Source: Halosimplex rubrum
GTDB lineage: Archaea > Halobacteriota > Halobacteria > Halobacteriales > Haloarculaceae
Assembly (NCBI RefSeq): GCF_013415885.1
Contig: NZ_CP058910.1
Coordinates: 3,844,001 to 3,908,000 of the forward strand
Reading direction: 5' to 3'
Length of the DNA: 64,000 bases
Below are positions 26,322 to 34,286 of this stretch, piece by piece. The notes below the pieces were generated by a model. That model did no database searches. It had not been told where the DNA came from and saw only the letters and a list, made by a program, of their open reading frames with translations. Made by a program: the position numbers and the translations under genes. Numbering within the stretch: position 1 is the stretch's first letter; every line of letters begins with the position of its first letter.

Positions 26322-27479
26322 TCAGGAGAGGTCGAACTGCTCGGCGGCGGTCTCCATGTCCTTGTCGCCGCGGCCGCTGAGGTTGACGAGAATGGTCTCG
26401 TGGTCGGTCTCCTCGGCCACTCGCCTGGCCATCGCCAGCCCGTGCGCGGTCTCCAGCGCCGGGATGATCCCCTCCTCCTCGCTGAGCGCGCGGAACGCCG
26501 CCAGCGCCTCGTCGTCGGTGATCGCCCGGTACTCGGCGCGACCCATCTCGCGGAACATCGCGTGCTCGGGGCCGACGCCCGGGTAGTCAAGCCCCGCAGA
26601 GACGGAGTGGACCTCGGTGTCGTCGTCGATGACGCGGGTCTTCATGCCGTGGATCACGTCCTCGTGGCCGTCGTCGAGCGGCGCGGCGTGCCGATCGGAG
26701 TCCCCGCCGTCGCCGCCGCCCTCGCCGCCGTAGAAGGCCACGTCGTCGTCGCGGAACGCGTGGAAGAGTCCGATGGCGTTCGACCCGCCGCCGACGCAGG
26801 CGACCGCGGCGTCCGGGAGTTCGCCCGTCCGCTCGCGGAACTGCTCGCGGGCCTCGCGGCCGATGACCGACTGAAACTCCCGGACCATCCGCGGGAACGG
26901 GTCGGGTCCGACCACCGAACCGACGAGGTAGTGCGTGTCGTCGACGTTCTCGACGAAGTCCTCCAGCGCGGCGTCGACCGCCTCCGAGAGGCCCTGGCCC
27001 TCGCGTTCGACCTCGTTGACCTCCGCGCCCATCAGGCGCATCCGGAACACGTTCATCCGCTGGCGCTCGACGTCTTTGGCCCCCATGTAGATCTCGGTGT
27101 CCATGTCGAACAGCGCGCCGACCATCGCCGTCGCCGTGCCGTGCTGTCCGGCGCCGGTCTCGGCGATGAGCCGCGACTTGCCCGCCTTTTCGGCCAGCAG
27201 CGCCTGCCCGACGGCGTTGTTGATCTTGTGGGCGCCGCCGTGGAGCAGGTCCTCGCGCTTGAGGTAGATCTCCGCGCCGTAGCGCTCGCTGAGGTTCTGT
27301 GCGTGGTATATCGGCGTCGGCCGGCCGGCGAACTCCTCCAAGATCGCCCGCAGTTCCGCCCGGAACTCCTCGGTCTGAGCCACGGACTCGAACGCGTCGG
27401 CCAGCTGCGCGAGCGGTTCCTGCATCGGTTCCGGAACGTGTCGACCACCGAACTCACCGAACTCCTGGCTATCGCTCAT
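26322..27479 (-). CDS. trpB: Tryptophan synthase beta chain
   Basis: The 385-residue enzyme condenses indole with serine to tryptophan using pyridoxal phosphate. The PLP lysine is in LLHGGAHKINNAVGQAL, the catalytic glutamate in LIAETGAGQHGTATA, the phosphate loop is VGGGSNAIG, and the C-terminal serine lies in LVNLSGRGDKDM. All catalytic residues are present, and the length fits TrpB1. ATG 27479 is chosen because a TATA-like box lies 24-31 bases upstream. No trpA or trpC is adjacent, unlike the usual archaeal trpCBA order. Confidence 0.95.
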   Translation of the reverse strand: MSDSQEFGEFGGRHVPEPMQEPLAQLADAFESVAQTEEFRAELRAILEEFAGRPTPIYHAQNLSERYGAEIYLKREDLLHGGAHKINNAVGQALLAEKAGKSRLIAETGAGQHGTATAMVGALFDMDTEIYMGAKDVERQRMNVFRMRLMGAEVNEVEREGQGLSEAVDAALEDFVENVDDTHYLVGSVVGPDPFPRMVREFQSVIGREAREQFRERTGELPDAAVACVGGGSNAIGLFHAFRDDDVAFYGGEGGGDGGDSDRHAAPLDDGHEDVIHGMKTRVIDDDTEVHSVSAGLDYPGVGPEHAMFREMGRAEYRAITDDEALAAFRALSEEEGIIPALETAHGLAMARRVAEETDHETILVNLSGRGDKDMETAAEQFDLS

Positions 27480-27502
27480 GAACGCCCATGTCCGCACTCT
27501 CG

Positions 27503-27510
27503 ACTATAGG
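27503..27510 (-). promoter_or_regulatory. TATA box of trpB
   Basis: CCTATAGT on the minus strand, 24-31 bases before the trpB ATG. The transcript would be leaderless. Confidence 0.55.
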
Positions 27511-27573
27511 TCTATCGGGCCCGTCGTCGCGTCCCCCCGTCCCGTTCTCAGTGAGGGAGAACGCACGGGAGCG

Positions 27574-27580
27574 ATTATAC
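27574..27580 (+). promoter_or_regulatory. TATA box of the universal stress protein gene
   Basis: ATTATAC lies 23-29 bases upstream of ATG 27603, as expected for a leaderless haloarchaeal messenger. Confidence 0.6.
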
Positions 27581-27602
27581 CGTCGACCGCGAACCGTCGG
27601 GC

Positions 27603-28031
27603 ATGCGCTACCTCGTCGCGACCGACGGATCGACAGTGAGCGACGCCGCGGTCGAACACGCCGCCCGCGAAGCGAGCGTCTGGGGCGCGGATCTGGAGGT
27701 CGTCCACGTGCTGACGCCCGAGACGAAACTGGTCGACGGCGACATCGTCATGCCGGGCGAGGACAGCGCCGTCGACCACGCCGAGGAGATACTCGACGCG
27801 GCGGCCGACGCCGCCGCGAGCGCCGCCGCCGAGGCGGACAGCGACGTGAGCGTCGAGACGCAACTGCTGACCGGCCGACCGGCCGAGGCGATCACGACCT
27901 ACGCCGAGGACGCCGGCGTCGACGCGGTCTTCGTCGGCCACCGCGGCCGCTCCGAGCGCCGTCGCCGCGTCGGCAGCGTCGCCAAGACCGTCATCGACAA
28001 GGCGTCGGTCCCGGTGACCGTCACCCGGTGA
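27603..28031 (+). CDS. Universal stress protein (UspA family)
   Basis: The 142-residue protein is a single UspA domain: RYLVATDGSTVSDAAVEHA at the N-terminus and the ATP-binding loop VGHRGRSERRRRVGSVAKTV near the end, in place of the classical G-2x-G-9x-G(S/T). It is cytoplasmic and probably dimeric, binding a nucleotide under stress. Haloarchaea carry dozens of such paralogues, so a precise role cannot be assigned. It is transcribed alone, divergently from trpB. Confidence 0.92.
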   Translation: MRYLVATDGSTVSDAAVEHAAREASVWGADLEVVHVLTPETKLVDGDIVMPGEDSAVDHAEEILDAAADAAASAAAEADSDVSVETQLLTGRPAEAITTYAEDAGVDAVFVGHRGRSERRRRVGSVAKTVIDKASVPVTVTR

Positions 28032-28185
28032 GACCCGCGACACCGAACCGAGAGCCACGATATCCCGCCGGAGAGACGCTAGAGGAGGTAAAATAGTACA
28101 TAGTGTTATCGTGTGAGCGAGCGTATACGTCTCTATAGCTACGATATCCGACTCGTTCGTCGACCGCCGCGAGGGCGACTTCTGG

Positions 28186-28599
28186 GTGAACGCGCTGATC
28201 GGCGCGGTCGTGATGGTGGTGCTGTCGTGGATCCCCTTCGCGACGGTGCTGGGGGGCGGCGTCGCGGGCTACCTCCAGCAGGGGACCCGGATGGGCGGGG
28301 CGAAGGTCGGCGCGGTCTCCGGCCTCGTCGCCGCGGTCCCCGTCTTCGCGGTGCTGGGTCTCGTGTTCAGTATCTTCAGCTTCGGCGCGATCGTCAGCGG
28401 CGAGGCGCTCGGCACGGCCGTCCTGGTGGCGCTCGCGCTGTTCGCGCTCGCGGTCACCGCCGTCGTCGTCGCCGGCACCGGCGCGGTCGGCGGGTACCTC
28501 GGCGTCTACCTCCGGGAACGAACCGACGAAGACGAGTACGACCACGGACCGGCCGCGACCGACCCGACCGTCGAGGTCGACCCCGAGACGGCGCCCTGA
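28186..28599 (+). CDS. DUF5518-type small membrane protein
   Basis: From GTG 28186 the protein has 137 residues with three or four helices and the segment LGGGVAGYLQQGTRMGGAKVG, the mark of DUF5518 proteins. The conserved-looking peptide continues upstream (SDSFVDRREGDFW) to an ATA codon at 28144 without any ATG or GTG, so the true start may be the ATA or the GTG. The C-terminal tail is acidic. Function unknown. A T-tract at 28617-28622 could end the transcript. Confidence 0.75.
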   Translation: MNALIGAVVMVVLSWIPFATVLGGGVAGYLQQGTRMGGAKVGAVSGLVAAVPVFAVLGLVFSIFSFGAIVSGEALGTAVLVALALFALAVTAVVVAGTGAVGGYLGVYLRERTDEDEYDHGPAATDPTVEVDPETAP

Positions 28600-28616
28600 G
28601 CGGCGGTTCACGCCCG

Positions 28617-28622
28617 TTTTTT
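28617..28622 (+). terminator. T-tract after the DUF5518 gene
   Basis: Six T residues 17 bases after the stop codon. Oligo-T runs suffice for termination in archaea. Confidence 0.4.
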
Positions 28623-28691
28623 CGATTTCGTCGCCGGGACGGAGCGGTCCCGGCGGCGAGGCTATTAGTACCAGCGGGCCCCAGGGCGGGT

Positions 28692-29222
28692 GTGGACGAA
28701 GTCGAGGTCAGCACGGTCATCCACGTGCCGCCCGCGGAGGCGTACGACTTCATCGTCGACTTCCCGCGGTACGCCGACTACTCCGAGTACCTCCGGGAGG
28801 TCCGCCGCGACGGCGACGGCTCGCCCGGCACGCGCTACGCGCTGAAGTTCTCCTGGTGGAAACTCACCTACACCGCTCACACGAAAGTGGTCGACGCCGA
28901 CCCGCCCGAGCGCCTCGACTGGCGAGTCATCAGGAACATCGACGCCGACGGCCACTGGCGCGTCGAGGGGGCGGCCGACGAGGCGCCCGAAGACGTCGAG
29001 ACGGCCTCGCGCGTCTCGCTGCGCATCGAGTACGACCCCGGCTCGGTCAACGCCGGCAGCATCGACCTCCCGCGGTTCGTCTCGCTGTCGTGGGTCGTCG
29101 AGAAGGTCAAACCGCTGATCCAGAAGGAGGCCGAACGGGTCGTCGAGCGGATCGTCGCCGACATCGAGGGCCAGCCCCGCGAGGTGGACCTGACGGTCCA
29201 CACCCGTCCGGACGCCATCTGA
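28692..29222 (+). CDS. SRPBCC (START-like) family protein
   Basis: GTG 28692 gives 176 residues. The N-terminus VSTVIHVPPAEAYDFIVDFP and the following RYADYSEYLREVRR are typical of polyketide-cyclase/coenzyme-Q-binding START-like proteins, which form a helix-grip fold with a hydrophobic cavity. The central part has RLDWRVIRNIDADGHWRVEG. Such proteins bind lipids or isoprenoid quinones; the ligand is not known here. An AT-rich box (GCTATTAGTA, 28661-28670) lies about 25 bases upstream. It stands alone. Confidence 0.85.
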   Translation: MDEVEVSTVIHVPPAEAYDFIVDFPRYADYSEYLREVRRDGDGSPGTRYALKFSWWKLTYTAHTKVVDADPPERLDWRVIRNIDADGHWRVEGAADEAPEDVETASRVSLRIEYDPGSVNAGSIDLPRFVSLSWVVEKVKPLIQKEAERVVERIVADIEGQPREVDLTVHTRPDAI

Positions 29223-29252
29223 ACCGCCGTCGAGGAACGAGTGCCGCGACGC

Positions 29253-29912
29253 CTACTCGTCGTACTCGCCGTAGTCGCCGCCGTACTTGATGAAGAAGTA
29301 GCCGAGCCCGAGCGTCGCCGCCATGCCGAAGCCGGTTGCGATGCCGAGCGATTTCGCCGCGCCGGGAACCTCCGGACGGGAACCGCCGCCACCCGGGGTC
29401 TCGATATCTTCGGTTTCCACGTCGCCGCCGACGGCGATCGCGCCCTTCATGCCCTGGCCCTCGTGGGGCGCGCAGTTGTACGTGTACATGCCGCCGGTCT
29501 CCAGTGTGGCCTCGTAGGTCTTGCCCTGAGCGATAGTGGCGAACTCCCCGCCCTCCGACCCGCTCAAGCCGCCGCCGTCGGGCTGGCTCTCGGGCTTGAC
29601 GTTGTGCCCCGACGAGACGAACTCGAAGACGACCGTCGTCCCGGCGTCGATCCAGATGTTCGTGGGGGCGAACGCGAACCCGCCCGAGCCGGCGCCGACC
29701 TCCACGGTCACCTCGGAGCTACCGCGCATGTCCTGATAGCCGGGGCCGTTCGCGTCGCTGACGTAGGAGGGGAAGACCGGCTTGACGTTGCCGCCTCCCC
29801 CGCCGCCTTCTTCCTGGGCGGCCGCGGTGCCCGCACCGGCCGCGACTGCTGTGGCGCCTGCACCGGCGCGCAGGAACGCCCGCCGTGACACGTCCGCGCT
29901 CTGGTCGCTCAT
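29253..29912 (-). CDS. Halocyanin-type blue copper protein, membrane-anchored (copy 1)
   Basis: The 219-residue protein has a twin-arginine signal (SRRAFLRAG), a plastocyanin domain and a C-terminal membrane helix. Copper ligands are visible: the first histidine in SSGHNVKP and the Cys-His-Met set in YNCAPHEGQGM. It would carry single electrons outside the membrane, between the cytochrome b complex and a terminal oxidase. There is no lipobox cysteine; anchoring is by the C-terminal helix ending FFIKYGGDYGE. It is a close paralogue of the halocyanin at 36366. Confidence 0.92.
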   Translation of the reverse strand: MSDQSADVSRRAFLRAGAGATAVAAGAGTAAAQEEGGGGGGNVKPVFPSYVSDANGPGYQDMRGSSEVTVEVGAGSGGFAFAPTNIWIDAGTTVVFEFVSSGHNVKPESQPDGGGLSGSEGGEFATIAQGKTYEATLETGGMYTYNCAPHEGQGMKGAIAVGGDVETEDIETPGGGGSRPEVPGAAKSLGIATGFGMAATLGLGYFFIKYGGDYGEYDE

Positions 29913-30040
29913 GCTCGGCCGTATGGACCCGCCCGTAGTGAATCCACCGGAACGACGCCGGACTCACGGCGAAATCCTGCGGCCCCGTTGCACACCCCGC
30001 GACCGGGTGCTGCAGCCCGTCCTCGGACCGAAATCCCCCG

Positions 30041-30781
30041 TCAGGCCTCCTCGAACTCCCCGTAGTCGCCGCCGTACTTGATGAAGAGGTACGTCAGTCC
30101 GAGCGTCGCGGCCATCGCGACGCCCGTCGCGACCCCCAGCGTGCGCGCCGCGTCGGGCACTTGCGGGATCCCGGGACCGTCCCCACCGCCGCCGGTGTCG
30201 ACCGTCGGATAGTCCGTTCCCACGACGACCGCGCCTTTCATCCCGAGCTGCTCGTGGGGATCGCAGACGTACCGGTAGATACCGTCCTCCTCGAAGGTGT
30301 ACTCGAAGGGGCTCACCTCCTCGCAACCCGGCTCGCCGGAGTCGAACACCTCCTCCTGCTCGACGACGTTGTGGGGGCACCCCTCGCCGGTCCACGTCCA
30401 GGTGAGCGTCGCCCCGTTCTCGACGTGGACCGCCGGCGGGCCGAACCCGAAGGCCCCGCCGTTGGCTTCCGTACCGACCGAGACCGTGGGGTCCGACTCG
30501 CCCCGCAGGTCGACGACCTCGCCGTTGTAGTTGCCCACGCCCTCGAACCAGGTACCGAAATCCGGCTGGCCACCCCCGCCACCGCCGGCCGTCCCGCCGC
30601 CCGCGGTCCCGCCGTCACCGCCGGTGGCGGTTCCACCGCCCCCGGCCGTCCCTCCCCCGGTCGCCGTGCCGCCTCCGTCGGCCCCGGTCTGCTGTGCGGC
30701 CGCGGTCGCGTTCGCCGCGCCGGCCGCCCCGGCGCCGAAGAGGCCGGTCACGAAGCCGCGTCGCGTGGTCTCTCGGGTCAT
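30041..30781 (-). CDS. Halocyanin-type blue copper protein with Gly/Thr-rich linker (copy 2)
   Basis: The 246-residue protein starts with the twin-arginine signal TRRGFVTGLFG, followed by a low-complexity linker of glycine, threonine and alanine (about residues 30-75). The plastocyanin domain has the ligand histidine in GCPHNVVEQ and Cys-His-Met in YVCDPHEQLGM; two further cysteines (GCPHN and PGCEE) could form a disulfide. The C-terminus is a membrane helix ending FIKYGGDYGEFEEA, as in copy 1. The gene runs in the same direction as copy 1, 128 bases upstream of it. Confidence 0.9.
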   Translation of the reverse strand: MTRETTRRGFVTGLFGAGAAGAANATAAAQQTGADGGGTATGGGTAGGGGTATGGDGGTAGGGTAGGGGGGQPDFGTWFEGVGNYNGEVVDLRGESDPTVSVGTEANGGAFGFGPPAVHVENGATLTWTWTGEGCPHNVVEQEEVFDSGEPGCEEVSPFEYTFEEDGIYRYVCDPHEQLGMKGAVVVGTDYPTVDTGGGGDGPGIPQVPDAARTLGVATGVAMAATLGLTYLFIKYGGDYGEFEEA

Positions 30782-30940
30782 ACCTTCGATCGGTCGCCGA
30801 GGCGCGTGAGTCCCCGGCTTGCAACGCCAACCGCGCCGGTCGCACCCGGGTCTCGGTCCCGCCGGCGGCGGGAGCAGACCCGCGGGTCGGCGCGCCCGCG
30901 GTGCGGTGCCTTTTTGCCGAGTCACCGCCACGCTCCGGTG

Positions 30941-31684
30941 ATGAGCGACAGTCCGGTCGTCGGCGTCGTGGGCGCCGACGCCGACGCGGTGGTCGCCGCC
31001 GTCGAGTCCGCCGGCGGCCGGGCGACCGCGGGGACGGCGAAACGCGTCGTCGACGAGAGCGAGGCCGTCGTCGCCGTCGGCGAGCCCGCGCTGCTCGCGG
31101 TCGCGCGCACCGGCACGGACGACCCCGTCCTCCCCGTCGCCGCCGGCGCCAGCGTCCGCTCGGTGCCGCGCGAGGCGGTCGCCACCGGCGTCGCGGACCT
31201 CGTGGCCGGCGACTACGAACGCGCGCCCCACCCGCTGGTCGACGTGCGCGTCGGCGACCGGACCCGCGCCACGGCGCTGTTCGACCTGATGCTGGTCAGC
31301 GCCGAACCCGCACAGATATCGGAGTACGCGGTCGAACGCGCCGACGACCGCGTCGCGCGGTTCCGCGCCGACGGCGTCGTCGTCGCCACTCCCGCGGGCT
31401 CGTCCGGCTACGCGAGCGACGCCGGCGGACCGGTCCTCGCCCCGGAGACCGACGCCGTCGCCGTCGTCCCGGTGGCCCCCTTCGAGACCGACATCGACCA
31501 CTGGGTCCTCCCGCCCGAGGGCCTCAGCGTCTCCGTCGAGCGCGACGAGACCGCCGTCCACCTGCTGGCCGACGACAGGGTCGTCGGCCCGGTCGAACCC
31601 CACGAACCCGTCCGGGTGACGCCCGCGGGCTCGATCGCCGTCGCGGTGGTCGCGACCGGCCGGTCGCCGTTCCCACCCGCCTGA
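30941..31684 (+). CDS. NAD-kinase-like protein lacking the GGDG motif
   Basis: The 247-residue protein matches the C-terminal NAD-binding half of ATP-NAD kinases: DGVVVATPAGSSGYASDAGG and the later VVPVAPF segment. The N-terminal part should contain the catalytic GGDG(T/S) loop, but the corresponding place reads VAVGEPALLAVAR. It may therefore bind NAD without phosphorylating it. A T-rich box (30910-30915) lies about 28 bases before ATG. It sits between halocyanin and cytochrome b genes, a placement that suggests a link with respiration. Confidence 0.82.
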   Translation: MSDSPVVGVVGADADAVVAAVESAGGRATAGTAKRVVDESEAVVAVGEPALLAVARTGTDDPVLPVAAGASVRSVPREAVATGVADLVAGDYERAPHPLVDVRVGDRTRATALFDLMLVSAEPAQISEYAVERADDRVARFRADGVVVATPAGSSGYASDAGGPVLAPETDAVAVVPVAPFETDIDHWVLPPEGLSVSVERDETAVHLLADDRVVGPVEPHEPVRVTPAGSIAVAVVATGRSPFPPA

Positions 31685-31808
31685 CCGACCGCGGCCCCGG
31701 GTCCCCGGTAGCGCCACCGATCGCACGTGCCGATTCGACCGCGGAAACCGGGGCGAGACCGGGCCGGATTGGAAAAGCTCTAATGGGCGACGGACCGATC
31801 CATCGGGT

Positions 31809-32258
31809 ATGGTTGCATACGAGCTGTTCGGACCGGTCGACGCGGTCCTCGACAGCCACATCACCGAGGAAGTGCTCGTCATCGAGGCGGTGCTCCTCGG
31901 TCTCGTGGTCCTGAACATCGCGGCGCGGGCGCTGGCGCATCGACGCCACCGCTCCCAGGCCGAGAGCGGCGACGCCGACGAACTCTCGCGACACCCCTTC
32001 CACGTCCTCACCAACGTCGCGCTCGTGCTCGGGTCGTTCTACTTCCTCACCGTCCACCACCACGCCGGCATGGTCACCGCCGTCATCGCCATCTTCGTCC
32101 TCATGACTGACATCTTCGAGTTCGAGTCCCGCAAGGTCGAGGTCCGCCGGGAGATCGACCTCGAGCGTCCCAAGGCCGCCATCGGCGCCTCCGTCGTCGC
32201 GCTGCTGTACGTCGGCTACGTCACGTTCTTCTACGGCCCACTCGGCCAGTTCCTGTAG
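31809..32258 (+). CDS. Four-helix membrane protein (DUF7313-type)
   Basis: The 149-residue protein has helices near residues 20-42, 62-80, 85-100 and 123-145. Between them are a basic, histidine-containing loop (ALAHRRHRSQ) and TVHHHAGMV. It belongs to a set of small haloarchaeal membrane proteins found around the cytochrome b/Rieske operon; the family number is recalled and unsearched. An accessory role in that complex is inferred from position only. ATG follows an AT-richer box (CTCTAATG) by about 25 bases. Confidence 0.75.
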   Translation: MVAYELFGPVDAVLDSHITEEVLVIEAVLLGLVVLNIAARALAHRRHRSQAESGDADELSRHPFHVLTNVALVLGSFYFLTVHHHAGMVTAVIAIFVLMTDIFEFESRKVEVRREIDLERPKAAIGASVVALLYVGYVTFFYGPLGQFL

Positions 32259-32309
32259 GTCCGCTCCTGTGCGGGCCGGTCTTTCACAGCTCTCGGGCTC
32301 CCGGTCGGA

Positions 32310-32855
32310 GCCGGCCGGCGGCTCCGGATCGGTGGGAGTGCGGACGACGCGTGGCCGCCAGCTATCGCGGGAAGCGAGCCGCCGCTCTCGTTCTGCGAAA
32401 CGTCGACGCTGACACTGGAAGCGAGTGACGGCGCCGGGTTGCCCGTCACGCTCCCCGACACGGAGTTCACCGCGTTCCGATTCCGGAACGCCGAGTGGTC
32501 GCCGACCCCGACGAACCGTTCGGACTCGTACCCGCCCCGGCGGACCCGCCCTCCGAACCGCTCCGTCGCGGGCGACGTTCCGATTCAGGTAGGCGATCGC
32601 GCGGAGCCACGGGAGGACAGGTGCGGAATCGAGGTCTTCGACGACAGCGGTCCCGACGCCAAGTCGTCGGTAGAGACCGTTTCGACCACGATCGACGGTT
32701 GGTTGTTCACCGCTCGGACGGTATACGCGCGGTGCGTCGACGCGGGAACCGCGGGAGCCACATCGCCAGGTCGACGAGACGCGGGCGACACAGGGTTCCG
32801 GCGCCGGCGCGGCCGCTACGCGGCGAGGAACGTACCGAGGGAGAAACCGGCGGCG
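32310..32855 (+). pseudogene. Possible remnant of a coding sequence, otherwise no gene
   Basis: The ~600 bases from 32259 to 32856 hold no convincing gene. One plus-strand frame stays open from about 32310 and translates into protein-like sequence (SFCETSTLTLEASDGAG, then TLPDTEFTAFRFRNAEW) without any start codon. After about 32490 the protein-like character moves to another frame (VVADPDEPFGLVPAPADPP) and later back (GIEVFDDSGPDAKSSVETV). This looks like a decayed gene with frameshifts, but chance open frames in GC-rich DNA cannot be excluded. Confidence 0.3.
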
Positions 32856-32856
32856 G

Positions 32857-33129
32857 TCAGTTCGAGCGGTCCGCGTAGGCCGTCCGGAGTTCTTCGACGG
32901 CGGGGATGATCACCCAGAACGTCAGCGCGCCGAAGACCGCGAACCACGCCATCACGTCCATGATCGCGACGCCGAGCTCGCCGTAGACGGTGTTGACGCC
33001 CTCGACCGGGGCGACCAGCTGGACGCCGCTCCCCTCGAAGCTGGGCGTGCGGTACCAGCCGGCGAGAGTCAGCCACGCCAGCCCCGCGGCCGAGAAGACC
33101 GCCATCCCTTTCGCGAATTCGTCAGCCAT
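32857..33129 (-). CDS. Small subunit-like membrane protein of the cytochrome b operon (DUF7314-type)
   Basis: The 90-residue protein starts at ATG 33129, overlapping the preceding gene by 8 bases. It has two helices (about residues 8-25 and 50-75) and the segment VAIMDVMAWFAVFGALTFWV. No catalytic motif is present. Last gene of the operon; it is probably a small structural subunit of the quinol-oxidising complex, inferred from context. Confidence 0.78.
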   Translation of the reverse strand: MADEFAKGMAVFSAAGLAWLTLAGWYRTPSFEGSGVQLVAPVEGVNTVYGELGVAIMDVMAWFAVFGALTFWVIIPAVEELRTAYADRSN

Positions 33130-33520
33130 TATCTGATATTTCGTCGGTTTCGTCTTTAGCGTTTCCCATTCCGTCGGCCCGAAAGCGCGTCGAGAACGCG
33201 TAGGTGACCGCACCGACGACGATCAGCCCCAGGCCCGCCAGCGCGACGAGCGGCTGGACCTCCGACAGCTCCGCCGTCGCCCTGTCGGTCGCCACGTCGA
33301 GCAACAGGAAGCCGCCGACGACCGCCGCCACGGCGAACAGCGTCGAGAAGACCGTCACCCGCTTGTAGACCGCGTCAGGGACGACCACGTCGCGTCCGCG
33401 CGCGCCCGTCGCCTCGCGCTCGCTATCGGAACGATCGGTATCGGCGTCGGGAGAACCGGCGTCGTCCGTCCCGTCGGCGGTCGCGTCGGCCGGGTCGCCC
33501 GAGCGGGACGGATCCGTCAT
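33122..33520 (-). CDS. Two-helix membrane protein of the cytochrome b operon (DUF7315-type)
   Basis: The 132-residue protein has a very acidic N-terminal tail of ~45 residues (aspartate, serine, threonine), then two helices near residues 58-76 and 90-110. It starts on the base immediately after the cytochrome b C-terminal gene, and overlaps the next gene by 8 bases. It looks like an accessory membrane subunit; function is inferred only from the operon. Confidence 0.78.
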   Translation of the reverse strand: MTDPSRSGDPADATADGTDDAGSPDADTDRSDSEREATGARGRDVVVPDAVYKRVTVFSTLFAVAAVVGGFLLLDVATDRATAELSEVQPLVALAGLGLIVVGAVTYAFSTRFRADGMGNAKDETDEISDNG

Positions 33521-34282
33521 CTACTTCGGTGGCCGCAGGCGGTAGTACCGGCGGTTGAGGTTGAACATGTACCCCTCCCGCATCGTCCGGAGGACGGCGT
33601 AGCTGAGGAACGCCGCCAGGATCGGGAGGATGAAGGTCAGGTCGAAGATGAGGTGAGAGTCCATCGGGATGAGGTTCTTGACCGACAGCGCGGCGATCGT
33701 GAAGGCGAAGACGACGCCGCTGACCCCGACGGCCGACCAGAACGGCTGTTCGACCGGGCGGCGGGCGCTCCCCTTGTTGAGGAACGGGACGATGGCGACG
33801 AAGCCGACGACGACGAGGTTCGCGATGACGCCGTAGGTGCGGTCGGCCATCAGCTTCTGGCTGCCGAGCAGGCTGATCTCGGGGTTGAGCGGGCCGAGCT
33901 TCAGCAGGCCGAACGACCAGTAGAGATACCAGTCGGGCAGGATGATCGCCGGCGTCGACGAGGAGTCGGCCGGCGGGCCGATGTGGGGCGGCAGCGCCGC
34001 CGAGAGGAAGATGATCATGCCGACGAAGAAGCTCGTCAGCGCGAGGTTGCGGATCATCTCGTGGGGCCACGTCGGGAACGCGAGCACGTCGCGTTCGACG
34101 TAGGAGGACTGCTGGCGCAGGTCCTGGTCCTCGCGGCGCGACCGCTCGAAGTACTCGTAGGTCAGCCGGGCGAGCCCCTGCTTGCGCGCCTTGCGCTCGC
34201 TCCACGTCGGGGTCTCGTCGTCCGGCGGGACGATACCCGTGCCGTCGGTGCGAACTTCCTCGGAGTTGTCGTTGTCGCTCAT
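33521..34282 (-). CDS. Cytochrome b C-terminal subunit (subunit IV-like)
   Basis: The 253-residue protein has an unusually long acidic and charged cytoplasmic N-terminus (~70 residues) and then helices carrying PDWYLYWSFGLLKL, the Qo-site motif corresponding to PEWY, in PDWY form as common in Gram-positives and archaea. More helices follow, giving six to seven in total, more than the three of chloroplast subunit IV. Together with the gene upstream it makes a split b6-type cytochrome b that oxidises quinol. Spacing of 4 bases to its partner shows co-translation. Confidence 0.92.
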   Translation of the reverse strand: MSDNDNSEEVRTDGTGIVPPDDETPTWSERKARKQGLARLTYEYFERSRREDQDLRQQSSYVERDVLAFPTWPHEMIRNLALTSFFVGMIIFLSAALPPHIGPPADSSSTPAIILPDWYLYWSFGLLKLGPLNPEISLLGSQKLMADRTYGVIANLVVVGFVAIVPFLNKGSARRPVEQPFWSAVGVSGVVFAFTIAALSVKNLIPMDSHLIFDLTFILPILAAFLSYAVLRTMREGYMFNLNRRYYRLRPPK

Positions 34283-34286
34283 TGTA

